DNA of 32,426 nt from assembly GCA_004357655.1 (NCBI GenBank), contig SMVQ01000080.1, positions 1 through 32,426 on the forward strand. The letters are read 5' to 3'. How positions within the stretch are numbered: position 1 is the first letter of the stretch; the number at the start of each line of letters is the position of its first letter. Under the pieces are notes generated by a model that ran no database searches, was not told the origin of the DNA, and saw only the letters and a list, made by a program, of their open reading frames with translations. Origin of the DNA: Planctomycetota bacterium (GTDB lineage Bacteria; Planctomycetota; UBA1135; GCA-002686595). This document shows, piece by piece, positions 11,313-20,067 of this stretch. The translations under genes and the position numbers were made by a program.

Positions 11313-14300
11313 ATGCCCGAACCTCGGCTCGCCCCCACGACCGCTCCCACCCCGCCCGCGGCGGGCGCCGCCCCCCGCGGGCGCCTCGCGGCGCTGCTCC
11401 TGCTCGCCCTGTCCGCCGTCGCCGCGCCCGCTCACGGCGCCCCCGTGCCGCCGCAGGACGAAGCGGAGCTCGCGGCCCTGCTCGCGCGCGAGCGGGAGGA
11501 GGCGGACCTCATGCGCCGCCGCGGCAACCCGCGCAGCGCGCGGAAGCTGCTGTCGGAACACCTCGCGGACGATCCGAACGACGCGGCGAGCCGCACGCTC
11601 CTCGCGCGCATTCGGATGGAGGCGGGCGAGTACGACAAGGCGCTGCGGCACGGCGAGCGCGCGCTCGCGGATGCGATCGCCGCTGGCGGGCCGTTCGAGC
11701 TTCGAGCCGCCTGCGCGCGAACGTTGGCGGAGACGCAGCTCATGCTCGGGCGGTACGTCGAGGCGTTGCACACGCTGGAGTCGATCGGGGGAGCGCTCGC
11801 ACCCGAGGCGGACGCGCGCGATGCGTGGGCGCTCGGGCGCGCGCTCTGGGAGGGCGGCGATCGCGACGGTGCGCGCCGGATCTTCCGGTTGGGGGTGAGC
11901 ACCAGCAACGAGCAGAGCTGGAAGGGGCTCGTAGCGAAGGCCGCTTGCGAGCGCGCGGTGGGGCGGCTCGAACGTGCATCGAAGACGCTCGTGCTCGCCG
12001 ATGAGCAGGCGACTTCGGAGGGGGGCGAGGAGCCGGACGTGCTCGTCGCCCTCGCGGACCTCTACTTCGAGAGCGAGCGCGAGGTCGACGTCCCCGGCAA
12101 GCGACCCGCGGGGGAGCTCTACAAGGCGGCCCTCACGATTCACCCGACGCACGCCGGCGGCCTCCTCGGGCTGTTCGAGCTGCACCGCTACAATCGCCGG
12201 CGGACCAGCAGGACGCCGGCCGCGATCCTCGCGGAGCTCCTCACCGCCGCCCCGAGCTCGATCGATGGTCTGCTCGCGGGCGCATCGGCCGACCTGGAGG
12301 ACGGGCGACTGCGCGAGATGCGGACGCGACTCGACGAGCTGCGCTTGCTCGCACCGAACCGGCGCGAGCTGCGCACGCTCGAGGCCGCGCTCGCCTGGGT
12401 CGAGCACAAGGAGGAGCAGTGCGAGGCGATCCTCGCGGAGCTCTTGCGCGAGTCCCCCGAGGACAGCCGACCCGAGCGCGAAGTGGGGCGCCACCTGCTC
12501 GAGTTGTACCGGTTCGCTGAGGGCCTGCCGTTCCTGCGGCGCGCAGTGGAGCGCGCGCCGTCGGACTACGAGGCGTGGACGCAGCTCGGGCGCGCGCTCG
12601 CCAACACCGGTGACGAGGACGCTGCGCGCGCAGCGCTCGCGAAGGCGAAGAGCGCGGCCCGCGGCCGGCAGGACGCCTGGCGCAACAACATGACGCTCGT
12701 CCTGAAGCGCATGAAGGAGGTGCAAGTCGTCGAGTCCTCCGGCGAGCTGACTTTTGCCTGGCGGCCCGACGCCGCCGACATCTTGCGCGAGTACCTCGTC
12801 CCGTTCTACACAGCGGCGCGCTCCGAGCTCGCCGAGCGCTACGGCTATACCCCCGGACCCACGCGCATCGAGGTCTTCCGACGCCACAAGGACTGGTCGG
12901 TACGCTCCGTCGGGTTCGAGGGCTTCCCCGCGCTCGGCGTGTGTTTCGGGCCCGTCGTGACGGCGCTCTCGCCGCTCTGCGAGTTGCGCGGCTCGTTCTC
13001 ATGGGCGCGCACGGGCTTCCACGAGTTCTCGCACGTCATCCACCTGGGGCTCTCCCACAACCGCTGCCCGCGCTGGATCACCGAAGGACTCGCGACGTGG
13101 GAGGAGGTCAACCGCAACCCGACGTGGACGCGGAACATGCGGCGCGAGCTGGTCGACGCCCGCGCGAACGGCGACCTGATCCTCGTGCGCGACCTCAACC
13201 GGGCGTTCCGCGGCGGACGCATTCTGTTCGGCTACTACGAGGGCGGGCTGCTCTGCCGGATGCTGATCGATGAGCACGGTTTCCAGCCCATGATCCACCT
13301 GCTGGAGGCCTTCGACCGCGGCCTCGACCTCGACCAGGCGTTCGAGGAGGTGTTCGACACGACGCCCGAGGCCGTCGACGAGGCCTTCAGGGCTTTCGTC
13401 GACGACGAGATCGCCGCGCTCGCGATCGAGCCGCGGTGGACGCGCAAGCAGGCCGTGCGCCTCCGCATCGGACTCGCGCGGGAGGTGCCCGCCGCCGGCC
13501 CCGAGCGGGACCAGTGGGCCGACGACGTCTGCACGCTCGCTTGGTCCGCCTGGCAGGCGGGTCGTCTGATCGATGCGCAGGAGGCCCTCCGCCGCCTCGA
13601 CCGCGCGGGCCTCGCGCCGCTGCGCGGTCAGTTCCTGCGCGGCGAGATGGCCCTCGCCCGCGGGGACGAAGAGCGCGCGCGGGAGCTCTGGGAGGCCGCC
13701 GTCGCTGCCGGGGGCCGCGAGTTCCGTGCGCTCGTCGGCCTCGGCTCGCTGCAACAGCGGGCAGGCGAGCTCGAACGGGCGCAACGCACGTACCTGCTGG
13801 CCGAAGCGGCCTTCCCGGGCTACGACGACTCGGACCTCTCCGCCGAGCTCCGGCTCGTCGAGCTGTACCTCGAGCGCGGTGAGCCGGACGAGGCCATGGG
13901 GGCGCGCGAGCGCTGGCTGGCATGGAATGCGGGTGAGTACGGCATGCGGCTGGTGGTCGCGGGCTGGCACGTGGCCGCCGATCGGCACGCGGAGGCGGTG
14001 GAGCTCTTCGCGCAGGCCAACGAGGTCGACCCCTTCCACCGCGCCTTGCACGAGCGATGGGCGCGGTCGCTCCGCGCGCTCGAGCGCCACGAGGAGGCCC
14101 TGCGCGAGCTGCGCGTCGCGCGGATCCTGCCGCACGAGCTCGACGCCGACCTGCCCGGGCCGCTCGCTCCGGAGGACGAAGCCGAGCTGCTCGCGCTCGC
14201 GGCCGACAGCCTGCGGGCGCTCGGGCGCGAGGATGCTTCGCGCACGGCGGCCCTGGAGGCGCTCGAGCTCGACCCCGACTGCGAGCTGGCCCTGGAGCTC

Positions 14301-14318
14301 ATGAGCTCCTTGAAATAG
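11313..14318 (+). CDS. Exported TPR protein with peptidase-MA-like metalloprotease domain
   Basis: The protein has 1001 residues. It opens with a basic/Pro-rich segment and a hydrophobic signal stretch (RLAALLLLALSAVAAPAHGA). Many TPR-type helical pairs rich in Ala, Leu, Glu and Arg follow at about 50-450. The central domain carries a gluzincin zinc site, HEFSH at 570-574 (His570, Glu571, His574), and Glu591 in WITEGLATWEE. This is the DUF1570/peptidase_MA-like arrangement. A second set of TPR-like repeats runs from about 720 to the end. Proteolysis of an envelope or secreted substrate is likely from family and export; the substrate is unknown. The first ATG before the signal peptide was chosen. 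It is followed after 23 bases by the sulfatase-like gene on the same strand. Confidence 0.88.
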   Translation: MPEPRLAPTTAPTPPAAGAAPRGRLAALLLLALSAVAAPAHGAPVPPQDEAELAALLAREREEADLMRRRGNPRSARKLLSEHLADDPNDAASRTLLARIRMEAGEYDKALRHGERALADAIAAGGPFELRAACARTLAETQLMLGRYVEALHTLESIGGALAPEADARDAWALGRALWEGGDRDGARRIFRLGVSTSNEQSWKGLVAKAACERAVGRLERASKTLVLADEQATSEGGEEPDVLVALADLYFESEREVDVPGKRPAGELYKAALTIHPTHAGGLLGLFELHRYNRRRTSRTPAAILAELLTAAPSSIDGLLAGASADLEDGRLREMRTRLDELRLLAPNRRELRTLEAALAWVEHKEEQCEAILAELLRESPEDSRPEREVGRHLLELYRFAEGLPFLRRAVERAPSDYEAWTQLGRALANTGDEDAARAALAKAKSAARGRQDAWRNNMTLVLKRMKEVQVVESSGELTFAWRPDAADILREYLVPFYTAARSELAERYGYTPGPTRIEVFRRHKDWSVRSVGFEGFPALGVCFGPVVTALSPLCELRGSFSWARTGFHEFSHVIHLGLSHNRCPRWITEGLATWEEVNRNPTWTRNMRRELVDARANGDLILVRDLNRAFRGGRILFGYYEGGLLCRMLIDEHGFQPMIHLLEAFDRGLDLDQAFEEVFDTTPEAVDEAFRAFVDDEIAALAIEPRWTRKQAVRLRIGLAREVPAAGPERDQWADDVCTLAWSAWQAGRLIDAQEALRRLDRAGLAPLRGQFLRGEMALARGDEERARELWEAAVAAGGREFRALVGLGSLQQRAGELERAQRTYLLAEAAFPGYDDSDLSAELRLVELYLERGEPDEAMGARERWLAWNAGEYGMRLVVAGWHVAADRHAEAVELFAQANEVDPFHRALHERWARSLRALERHEEALRELRVARILPHELDADLPGPLAPEDEAELLALAADSLRALGREDASRTAALEALELDPDCELALELMSSLK

Positions 14319-14341
14319 TGCGCGCGGAGGTCCACGACGGG

Positions 14342-16711
14342 GTGCGCGCTGCATCGTTGCGCTGGATCGTGCCACTCGCGGTGGCCGCGTGTTCCGGTCA
14401 GGGACCGGTCGCGGGGCCTTCCATCGGGGGTGTCGTGCACCTCGATCTGCGGCTCGCCGACGGCGCGAGCGCGGCGGGCGCACTCGCCCGTCGCCGCGAA
14501 CGGGTCCGGTCGTGGACGGCTCGCGGAGTGGGCAGCCGCGCCGTGGACCTGGACGCCTGGGAGTTTCACAACGCCTACCTCGCCGACGGTGTCGGCACGA
14601 CCGGGCTCGCGGTGCGTGCGAAGGCATACGACCCCAGTCATGGGCTCGACCAGGCGCGAGTCCATTACGTGGGGACGATCGATGCTGCGCGTGTGAACGT
14701 CATCGAGGTGGACGCCGTCGTGATACCCGGCTCCTTCTGCGGCTTGTCGTGGCGGCGGCAGGACGGCACGCGCGGCGCGGCCGTAGCCAACTATGCCTCC
14801 GGCGCGGACTTCTCGTCGGCCCGGTTCCTGCTCGCGGCACATCCGCAATGGAGTGGCGCGATCGACTCGCTGCGGATCGCGCCGGTCCAATCGGGCCCGC
14901 AGAGCTACGAGCTCGAGTCGATCCGGTTCGCCTTCGACACCTTCCAGGCCGGGCCGCAGCCCTCGAGCGAGGATGGCGTGTCGACGCACGGGGACGGCGG
15001 CTTGCTCGGGTACGGGGGTGACGAGCGCCGGACGTGGCCCAGCCGGATCGGCGAGGCCCTCTTCGCGCGTGCTCGCATCCCACCGGGCGGTCGGGTCGCG
15101 GTCGAGACCGCGATCTCGACGGCTTTGCACGCGGGGAGCGCATCGATCCGATTCACGATCGAGGTGCGCGGGGCGCAGGGTTGGGAGACGCGCGCATCCT
15201 TGCTCCGGGCCGCGGACGGCGGCGAGCGGGCCTGGGTGCCGCTGGTGGCCGACCTCTCGGATCGGCAGGGTCAGGCGGTCGAGCTGAGGTTTCTCGCGGC
15301 GGTGGACGCCGGCGAAGCGAAGCTCGAGCAACGCGACAGTGGCGCGCTCGCGTACTTTGGCGCGCCCATCCTCGTCGGCGGGCCCGCAGAGCGGGGGCCG
15401 AGCGTCCTGCTCATCACTCTGGACACGACGCGCATCGATGCCATCGGCGCCTACGGGGGCCGCATGCCGACGCCCGTGATCGATCGTCTGGCCGACGAGG
15501 GGATCCTCTTCGAGCGCGCCTACACGGCATCCAACACGACGCTGCCCAGCCACGTCTCGATCCTCACCGGCCTCGACGTCAGGGCCCACGGTGTCGTGAA
15601 CAACCGCTCGAACCTCGACGCCCGCGTGGAGACGCTGGCCGAGGTCTTGCGGCGCGCCGGTTGGTACACGGCGGCGGCGGTCAGCGTGCATCACCTCGAG
15701 GCCGGTCGCTCGGGTCTCGGGGCCGGCTTCGACTACTTCCTGGAGGTGCAACCGGGAGCCGAAGCCGACGGCGCGGCCACGGTCTCCGCCCTGACGAAGT
15801 GGATCGACGCCTGGCCCACGCTGGGCCGGCCGCCCTTCTTCCTCTGGGTGCACCTCTTCGATCCCCACACCCCGTACCGGCCGCCGAAGTGGTTCGTCGA
15901 ACAGTTGCGCCGCGATCACGAGCTCGCGGCGCCGCCGCGGTCTTCGAGCTCGGCGACGATTCCACCGTCTCGTTACACGCGCGAAGGCGAGTTCCTCGCG
16001 GGTGTCTCGAACCCGGCTCACGCCGAGTTCCTGTACGGGGCGGGTGTGGCGTATACGGATCGCATCGTCGGTGGCCTGCTCGCGCGGCTCCGGGCGAACG
16101 GCATGCTCGCGGGCACGGCGATCGTGCTCGTGGCGGACCACGGCGAGGCGCTCGGAGACCAGGACGTCTGGTTCTCGCACGCCATGCTGTATCCGCCCGT
16201 GGTGCGGGTCCCGCTGCTGCTCTACCTGCCCGGGATCGAGGGCGGGCGGCGCGTCTCCGTCCCCGTCTCGACCACGGACATCGCGACCACGCTCACGCGC
16301 TGGCTGGGCGTGGATGAGTTGCCGGCCGCGGGGGGCTGGGATCTCCTGGACACCCTCGAACCGGACGAGCGCGCGACGGGGAGGCGCGTGTGGTTCGCCC
16401 ACAGCGAGCTCGATCAAGCGGGCTTCTGGGAGGACGGCCTGCACTACTTCGAGACGCTGCACCGCGACTACGCGCACCTCGGGCGGCAGCGCGTGATCGC
16501 GCTCGGCACGCGCTTCTTGTTCCGGGACTCGGTGGACCCTGAATGCGCGCGGAACCTCGCCGAAGAGGAGCGCGAAGTCGCGACCGCGTGCTCGCTCGAC
16601 GTCCGCCGCTGGGACGAGCGCCGCGGCGGGGCCGAGAGCACCGAAGAGCCGCGAACACAGGCGGAGCTCCGGCGCCTGGAGGCGCTCGGCTACGGTGGGG
16701 ATGACGAGTGA
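14342..16711 (+). CDS. Sulfatase-fold (alkaline phosphatase superfamily) lipoprotein with Thr at the nucleophile position
   Basis: This 789-residue protein has a lipoprotein-type signal (RWIVPLAVAAC, lipobox LAVAAC). An approximately 330-residue N-terminal region of beta-rich character follows, then a sulfatase-fold domain at about 353-720. The metal-site segments are LLITLDTTRIDAIG (Asp361) and VADHGEALGD (Asp599, His600). The signature that is normally C/S-x-P-x-R reads T-L-P-S-H (Thr400 to His404), so the formylglycine residue is replaced by Thr and the Arg by His. Phosphoethanolamine and glycerol-phosphate transferases of this fold use Thr, so phosphotransfer or phosphohydrolysis is possible. 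The GTG at 14342 has GGAGG at 14326-14330; a GTG at 14318 overlapping the upstream stop is an alternative that adds 8 residues. Confidence 0.87.
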   Translation: MRAASLRWIVPLAVAACSGQGPVAGPSIGGVVHLDLRLADGASAAGALARRRERVRSWTARGVGSRAVDLDAWEFHNAYLADGVGTTGLAVRAKAYDPSHGLDQARVHYVGTIDAARVNVIEVDAVVIPGSFCGLSWRRQDGTRGAAVANYASGADFSSARFLLAAHPQWSGAIDSLRIAPVQSGPQSYELESIRFAFDTFQAGPQPSSEDGVSTHGDGGLLGYGGDERRTWPSRIGEALFARARIPPGGRVAVETAISTALHAGSASIRFTIEVRGAQGWETRASLLRAADGGERAWVPLVADLSDRQGQAVELRFLAAVDAGEAKLEQRDSGALAYFGAPILVGGPAERGPSVLLITLDTTRIDAIGAYGGRMPTPVIDRLADEGILFERAYTASNTTLPSHVSILTGLDVRAHGVVNNRSNLDARVETLAEVLRRAGWYTAAAVSVHHLEAGRSGLGAGFDYFLEVQPGAEADGAATVSALTKWIDAWPTLGRPPFFLWVHLFDPHTPYRPPKWFVEQLRRDHELAAPPRSSSSATIPPSRYTREGEFLAGVSNPAHAEFLYGAGVAYTDRIVGGLLARLRANGMLAGTAIVLVADHGEALGDQDVWFSHAMLYPPVVRVPLLLYLPGIEGGRRVSVPVSTTDIATTLTRWLGVDELPAAGGWDLLDTLEPDERATGRRVWFAHSELDQAGFWEDGLHYFETLHRDYAHLGRQRVIALGTRFLFRDSVDPECARNLAEEEREVATACSLDVRRWDERRGGAESTEEPRTQAELRRLEALGYGGDDE

Positions 16712-16757
16712 CGGGGCTGTTCGTGGATCTCGGGCACTCGCGGGCTAGGATGCACGC

Positions 16758-17393
16758 ATGGGGAGGGATCGAACGCGCAGCGGAGGACCGGGGCGGTTCA
16801 TCGTGCTCGACGGGATCGACGGCTGCGGGAAGAGCACCCAGGCGGAGTGGCTGGTGGGAGCGCTGCGGGAGTCGACTGGCGGCGAGGTCCTGCACCTGCG
16901 CGAGCCGGGGAGCACCGAGGTCGGTGAAGCGATCCGCCGCATCCTGCTCTCGCGCGAGCTCGCGCTCGGTCCGGCGGTCGAGGCGCTGCTCTTCGCCGCC
17001 GCGCGCCGGCAGATGCTCGACGAGGTCGTCGCGCCCGCGCTCGAGGCCGGTGGGACCGTCGTGTGCGAGCGCTTCCACGCCTCGACCTTCGCCTACCAGG
17101 CGGTCGCCGGCGGACTCGACGAGGACAGCGTGATCGCGCTGCTCGCGGACTGGGCGGGAGCGCCGAGCCCCGATCTCATCGTCCTGCTCGACGTGGACGT
17201 CGAGGCCGCGGGTGAGCGGCGCGGCGCGGCCGGCGACCGGATCGAGGACAGAGGGCGCGACTTCCAGCGGCGGGTCGCCGCGGGTTATCGGCGGTACGCG
17301 GAGCGCGCCCCGAACGTGGCCGTGGTGGCGGGGGACGGACCTCCCGAGCGCGTCTCGGAGGCCGTGATGTGCGAGGTGCAGCGTGTCCTTTGA
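16758..17393 (+). CDS. tmk: Thymidylate kinase
   Basis: The enzyme phosphorylates dTMP to dTDP with ATP, an essential step in dTTP synthesis. The 211-residue protein has P-loop GIDGCGKST (19-27) after the family opening GRFIVLDGID and the dTMP-site segment LREPGSTEVGEAIR. It also has CERFHASTFAYQ, corresponding to the DRY/ERY motif, and a LID region with GDRIEDRGRDFQRRV. About 12 residues precede the conserved core; the start ATG is the only plausible one near it. It begins 46 bases after the sulfatase-like gene and overlaps holB by 11 bases. The tmk-holB pairing is a common bacterial arrangement and supports both calls. Confidence 0.96.
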   Translation: MGRDRTRSGGPGRFIVLDGIDGCGKSTQAEWLVGALRESTGGEVLHLREPGSTEVGEAIRRILLSRELALGPAVEALLFAAARRQMLDEVVAPALEAGGTVVCERFHASTFAYQAVAGGLDEDSVIALLADWAGAPSPDLIVLLDVDVEAAGERRGAAGDRIEDRGRDFQRRVAAGYRRYAERAPNVAVVAGDGPPERVSEAVMCEVQRVL

Positions 17394-18447
17394 CGCTCCG
17401 CTTGGCCACGGCGAACGGCTCGCGGGCTTATTGCAGTCCGCTCGCGACGAACGGCTCGCCCACGCGCTGCTGTTCACGGGGCCGGCGGGCATCGGCAAGT
17501 TCATGACGATGCGCCGGCTCGCGATCGGGCTCCTCTGCGAGCGCGGGCCCGGGGATCCGTGCCTCGCGTGCGGCTCGTGCAAGCGCGTGCTCTCCGGCAA
17601 CCATCCCGACCTGTTCGAAGTCGACGCGCCGGCGGCGGGACAGGACCAGATCACCGTGCACTTCATCGCGCACCGTCCGCCGGAGAAGAAGAAGCCCGGG
17701 GACTACAAGGGCCCCGCGATCGAGGACTTCCTCGTGCTCCGCGCGCGAGAGGGTGGCTACCGCGTCGTACTCGTGCGCGAGGCGGAACGGATGAACGAGA
17801 GCGCGCAGAACGCCTTCCTCAAGATGCTCGAGGAGCCGACGGCGCGCACGATCATCGCGCTCGAATCCTCCCGGCCCGGCACGCTTCTGCCGACCGTTCG
17901 AAGTCGAGTCGTCACGATCGAGCTCGGGCCGCTGAGTCTCGCGGACACGCGCGCCGTGCTCCACGAGCAAGGCGTTCCCGCGGCCGAGGCCGAGGAGCTC
18001 GCGCGGTGGAGCGGCGGCGCCCCCGGAAGCGCCCTCGCCCTGCGCGGCCACGGAGCGCCCGCGATGCGCGCGATCCTGTCCGAGGTCCTCGCCGGCACGC
18101 TCGACGCGGGCTCGGCGGCCTCCCGGGTATGGGACGTCGACGGGCGATTCCAGGGCAAGACTCCGGCCGCGGGGGCGCGCCTGCGCGTGCGCGTCTTCCT
18201 GGACCTGGGGCTGGCGGTCCTCGGCGATCTCCTGCGGGCGAGCGCCGGGGTGCCCGACGCGTCGCTCGCGCACGGCGACCTCGCCCGGAGCCTGCCGCCG
18301 GATTCGGGCGCCCCGCTCGAGCGCTGCATGGCGCAGTGGCTCGCGGCTCGCCAGGATGTGCCCCTGAACATGTCGCCGGAAGCGCTCCTCGATCGTGCCT
18401 TGCTGGCGCTCGGAGCGCTCGGGGCCGCACAGGTTGCAGCGAGATGA
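17383..18447 (+). CDS. holB: DNA polymerase III subunit delta' (clamp loader)
   Basis: The AAA+ clamp-loader subunit has 354 residues, normal length. It has a Walker A-like loop GPAGIGK (33-39), a zinc-binding cluster GDPCLACGSC (Cys60, Cys63, Cys66, probably with Cys52) and REAERMNESAQNAFLKMLEE with the helix typical of delta'/tau. SRPGTLLPTVRSRVVTI contains the SRC-like arginine region (here SRV). The position after the Walker Lys is Phe instead of Thr/Ser; delta' subunits often cannot hydrolyse ATP, so this fits. The start is GTG at 17383, inside the end of tmk. The last bases overlap the next gene's ATG (ATGATG). Confidence 0.94.
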   Translation: MSFDAPLGHGERLAGLLQSARDERLAHALLFTGPAGIGKFMTMRRLAIGLLCERGPGDPCLACGSCKRVLSGNHPDLFEVDAPAAGQDQITVHFIAHRPPEKKKPGDYKGPAIEDFLVLRAREGGYRVVLVREAERMNESAQNAFLKMLEEPTARTIIALESSRPGTLLPTVRSRVVTIELGPLSLADTRAVLHEQGVPAAEAEELARWSGGAPGSALALRGHGAPAMRAILSEVLAGTLDAGSAASRVWDVDGRFQGKTPAAGARLRVRVFLDLGLAVLGDLLRASAGVPDASLAHGDLARSLPPDSGAPLERCMAQWLAARQDVPLNMSPEALLDRALLALGALGAAQVAAR

Positions 18448-18854
18448 TGGATCCGTTCAGGGAACTGGCATTGCGGGACGGGCGCTTCTCGCCCGAGGCC
18501 TTCCAGTTCATCCTCGACTCGCTCGACCACGCGATCGGGCTGACGGGGCGCTCCGCGGAAAAGGGCACGGACCGTCACGTCACGGGACGGGAGCTGCTCG
18601 AGGGCCTCAAGGGCTATGCACTCGAGCTGTTCGGCCCGCTGGGCGCCCACGTCTGGCGCTCGTGGGGCATCCGTTCGACCCTCGACTGGGGCAAGATCGT
18701 GTTCCTGCTCGTCGACTCGGAGCTGCTCTCGCGTCAGGACAGCGATTCGATCGATGACTTCCGCGACGCGTTCGAGATCGATCAGGTCTTCGAAGCGTAC
18801 CGGGCGAAGCTGCCGCCGGAGCTCGGCCCGCACCCGGCGAGCGACGAGGTCTGA
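18444..18854 (+). CDS. Minf_1886 family protein (conserved, function unknown)
   Basis: The 136-residue soluble protein has the features of the Minf_1886 family. They are an opening RDGRFSPEAFQFILDSLDHA, then RHVTGRELLEGLKGYALELF, WRSWGIRSTLDWGKIVFLLV and a C-terminal SDSIDDFRDAFEIDQVFE. The family is widely conserved in Planctomycetota, Verrucomicrobia and relatives and has no proven function. No signal or membrane segment is seen. The start ATG at 18444 overlaps the holB stop, and the permease gene begins one base after its stop, so it is embedded in a replication/nucleotide operon. That hints at, but does not show, a housekeeping role. Confidence 0.88.
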   Translation: MMDPFRELALRDGRFSPEAFQFILDSLDHAIGLTGRSAEKGTDRHVTGRELLEGLKGYALELFGPLGAHVWRSWGIRSTLDWGKIVFLLVDSELLSRQDSDSIDDFRDAFEIDQVFEAYRAKLPPELGPHPASDEV

Positions 18855-18855
18855 C

Positions 18856-20067
18856 GTGTCGCTCCGGATGTCGCCCACGAAGCGCAACGTCGCGCTCGCG
18901 GTCCTCGGCCTGCTCGTGGTCTGGTTCGCCTGGACGGTCCGCGCGGTCCTGAACCCGTTCATCCTCGGGTACCTGCTCGCCTACATCGTCCACCCGATGG
19001 TGCGCCGGCTCGAGGCGCGGGGGTGGCAGCGACGCGCCGCCGTGAACCTGATCTTCGTCGGGGCCGCTGCGTTCACGGTGGTCGTCACGCTCGGGATCTT
19101 CTCGCAGGGCCGAGCGCTCATCCACGAGCTGGCGAAGTCACAGGTGTGGGAGCGAGCGGAGGGGCGGATCGAGCGCGGACTGGAGCGGCTGGTGGACTTC
19201 CTGCCGGAGGATGAGGAGGCTGCGCCCGACGAGGCGGCGAAGCCCGAGGCGGACGGGGCGGCGGAGCCTGCGATCGCGGAAACGCAGACCCCCGACACGG
19301 CGAGCGCACCCGAGGACAAACCGCGCCTCGTGCACCTCCTGGCGGAGTTCTGGAGTCGGCTGGAGGGCGAACAGACGGCCGGCGCGGGCAAGATGGCGCT
19401 GCAGGGCGCAGGCGGAGTCTGGAACCTGCTGCAGGCGTGGTTCGGTTCGCTGTTCGGGTTCCTGGCGCTCATCGTGCTCCTGCCGATCTACTCGTACTTC
19501 CTCCTGTTCGAGCTCGATCGGATCCACGCCTTCGTGCGCCGGTACCTGCCCGTGCGCGAGCGCGAGCGCGTCACGCGCATCGGCGGCGAGATCGGCCAGG
19601 TGCTGGAGAGCTTCTTCCGCGGGCGGCTCCTCGTGTGCGTCCTGAAGGGCGCGCTGATCACGGTGGGCCTCACGGTGACGGGCTTCGACTACGCGCTGCT
19701 CCTCGGGATGGGGAGCGGCTTCCTGTCGCTGGTGCCGTTCGCGGGGCCGCTGCTCGGGTTCGGGATGGCCGTGCTGGTGGGACTGCTCAACCCGGACCTG
19801 TCGGTGCTCGGGATGCTGATCCGCACGGTGGCGGTGTTCGGAGTGGCGGAGATGCTGGAGGGCTACGTGCTCATCCCGAAGGTACTGGGCGGGAGCCTCG
19901 GGCTGCACCCGGTCGTCGTGCTCGTGGCGGTCTTCGTGGGCGGAGCGGCGCTGGGCATGTTCGGGTTCCTGATCGCGCTACCGTTGACCGCGATGTTGGT
20001 CATCCTCGCGAAGGAGTTCGTGCTACCGGCGCTGGCGGCGTTCGCCGACGAAGAACCCGTCGAGTAG
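18856..20067 (+). CDS. AI-2E family transporter (PerM/YdiK-like membrane permease)
   Basis: The 403-residue polytopic membrane protein shows the family pattern. There is an N-terminal pair of membrane segments with NPFILGYLLAYIVHPMVRRL, an amphipathic middle region, and the C-terminal block FLSLVPFAGPLLGFGMAVLV, EGYVLIPKVLGGSLGLHPVV and GMFGFLIALPLTAML. Members have been linked to export of small molecules or to Na+/H+ exchange; the substrate here is unknown. The middle loop (about 115-155) is unusually long, acidic and Ala/Pro/Glu-rich. GTG at 18856 with GAGG five bases upstream is preferred; ATG at 18868 is possible. The last 45 bases overlap the convergent S41 protease gene. Confidence 0.9.
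   Translation: MSLRMSPTKRNVALAVLGLLVVWFAWTVRAVLNPFILGYLLAYIVHPMVRRLEARGWQRRAAVNLIFVGAAAFTVVVTLGIFSQGRALIHELAKSQVWERAEGRIERGLERLVDFLPEDEEAAPDEAAKPEADGAAEPAIAETQTPDTASAPEDKPRLVHLLAEFWSRLEGEQTAGAGKMALQGAGGVWNLLQAWFGSLFGFLALIVLLPIYSYFLLFELDRIHAFVRRYLPVRERERVTRIGGEIGQVLESFFRGRLLVCVLKGALITVGLTVTGFDYALLLGMGSGFLSLVPFAGPLLGFGMAVLVGLLNPDLSVLGMLIRTVAVFGVAEMLEGYVLIPKVLGGSLGLHPVVVLVAVFVGGAALGMFGFLIALPLTAMLVILAKEFVLPALAAFADEEPVE

Noticed and set aside
15533..15560. Canonical sulfatase assignment from fold similarity
   Set aside because: The formylglycine signature is absent (T-L-P-S-H), so I did not call it a sulfatase outright.
13820..16477. Minus-strand open frame of 885 codons
   Set aside because: Antisense to the metalloprotease and sulfatase-like genes. 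No signal, motif or plausible composition.
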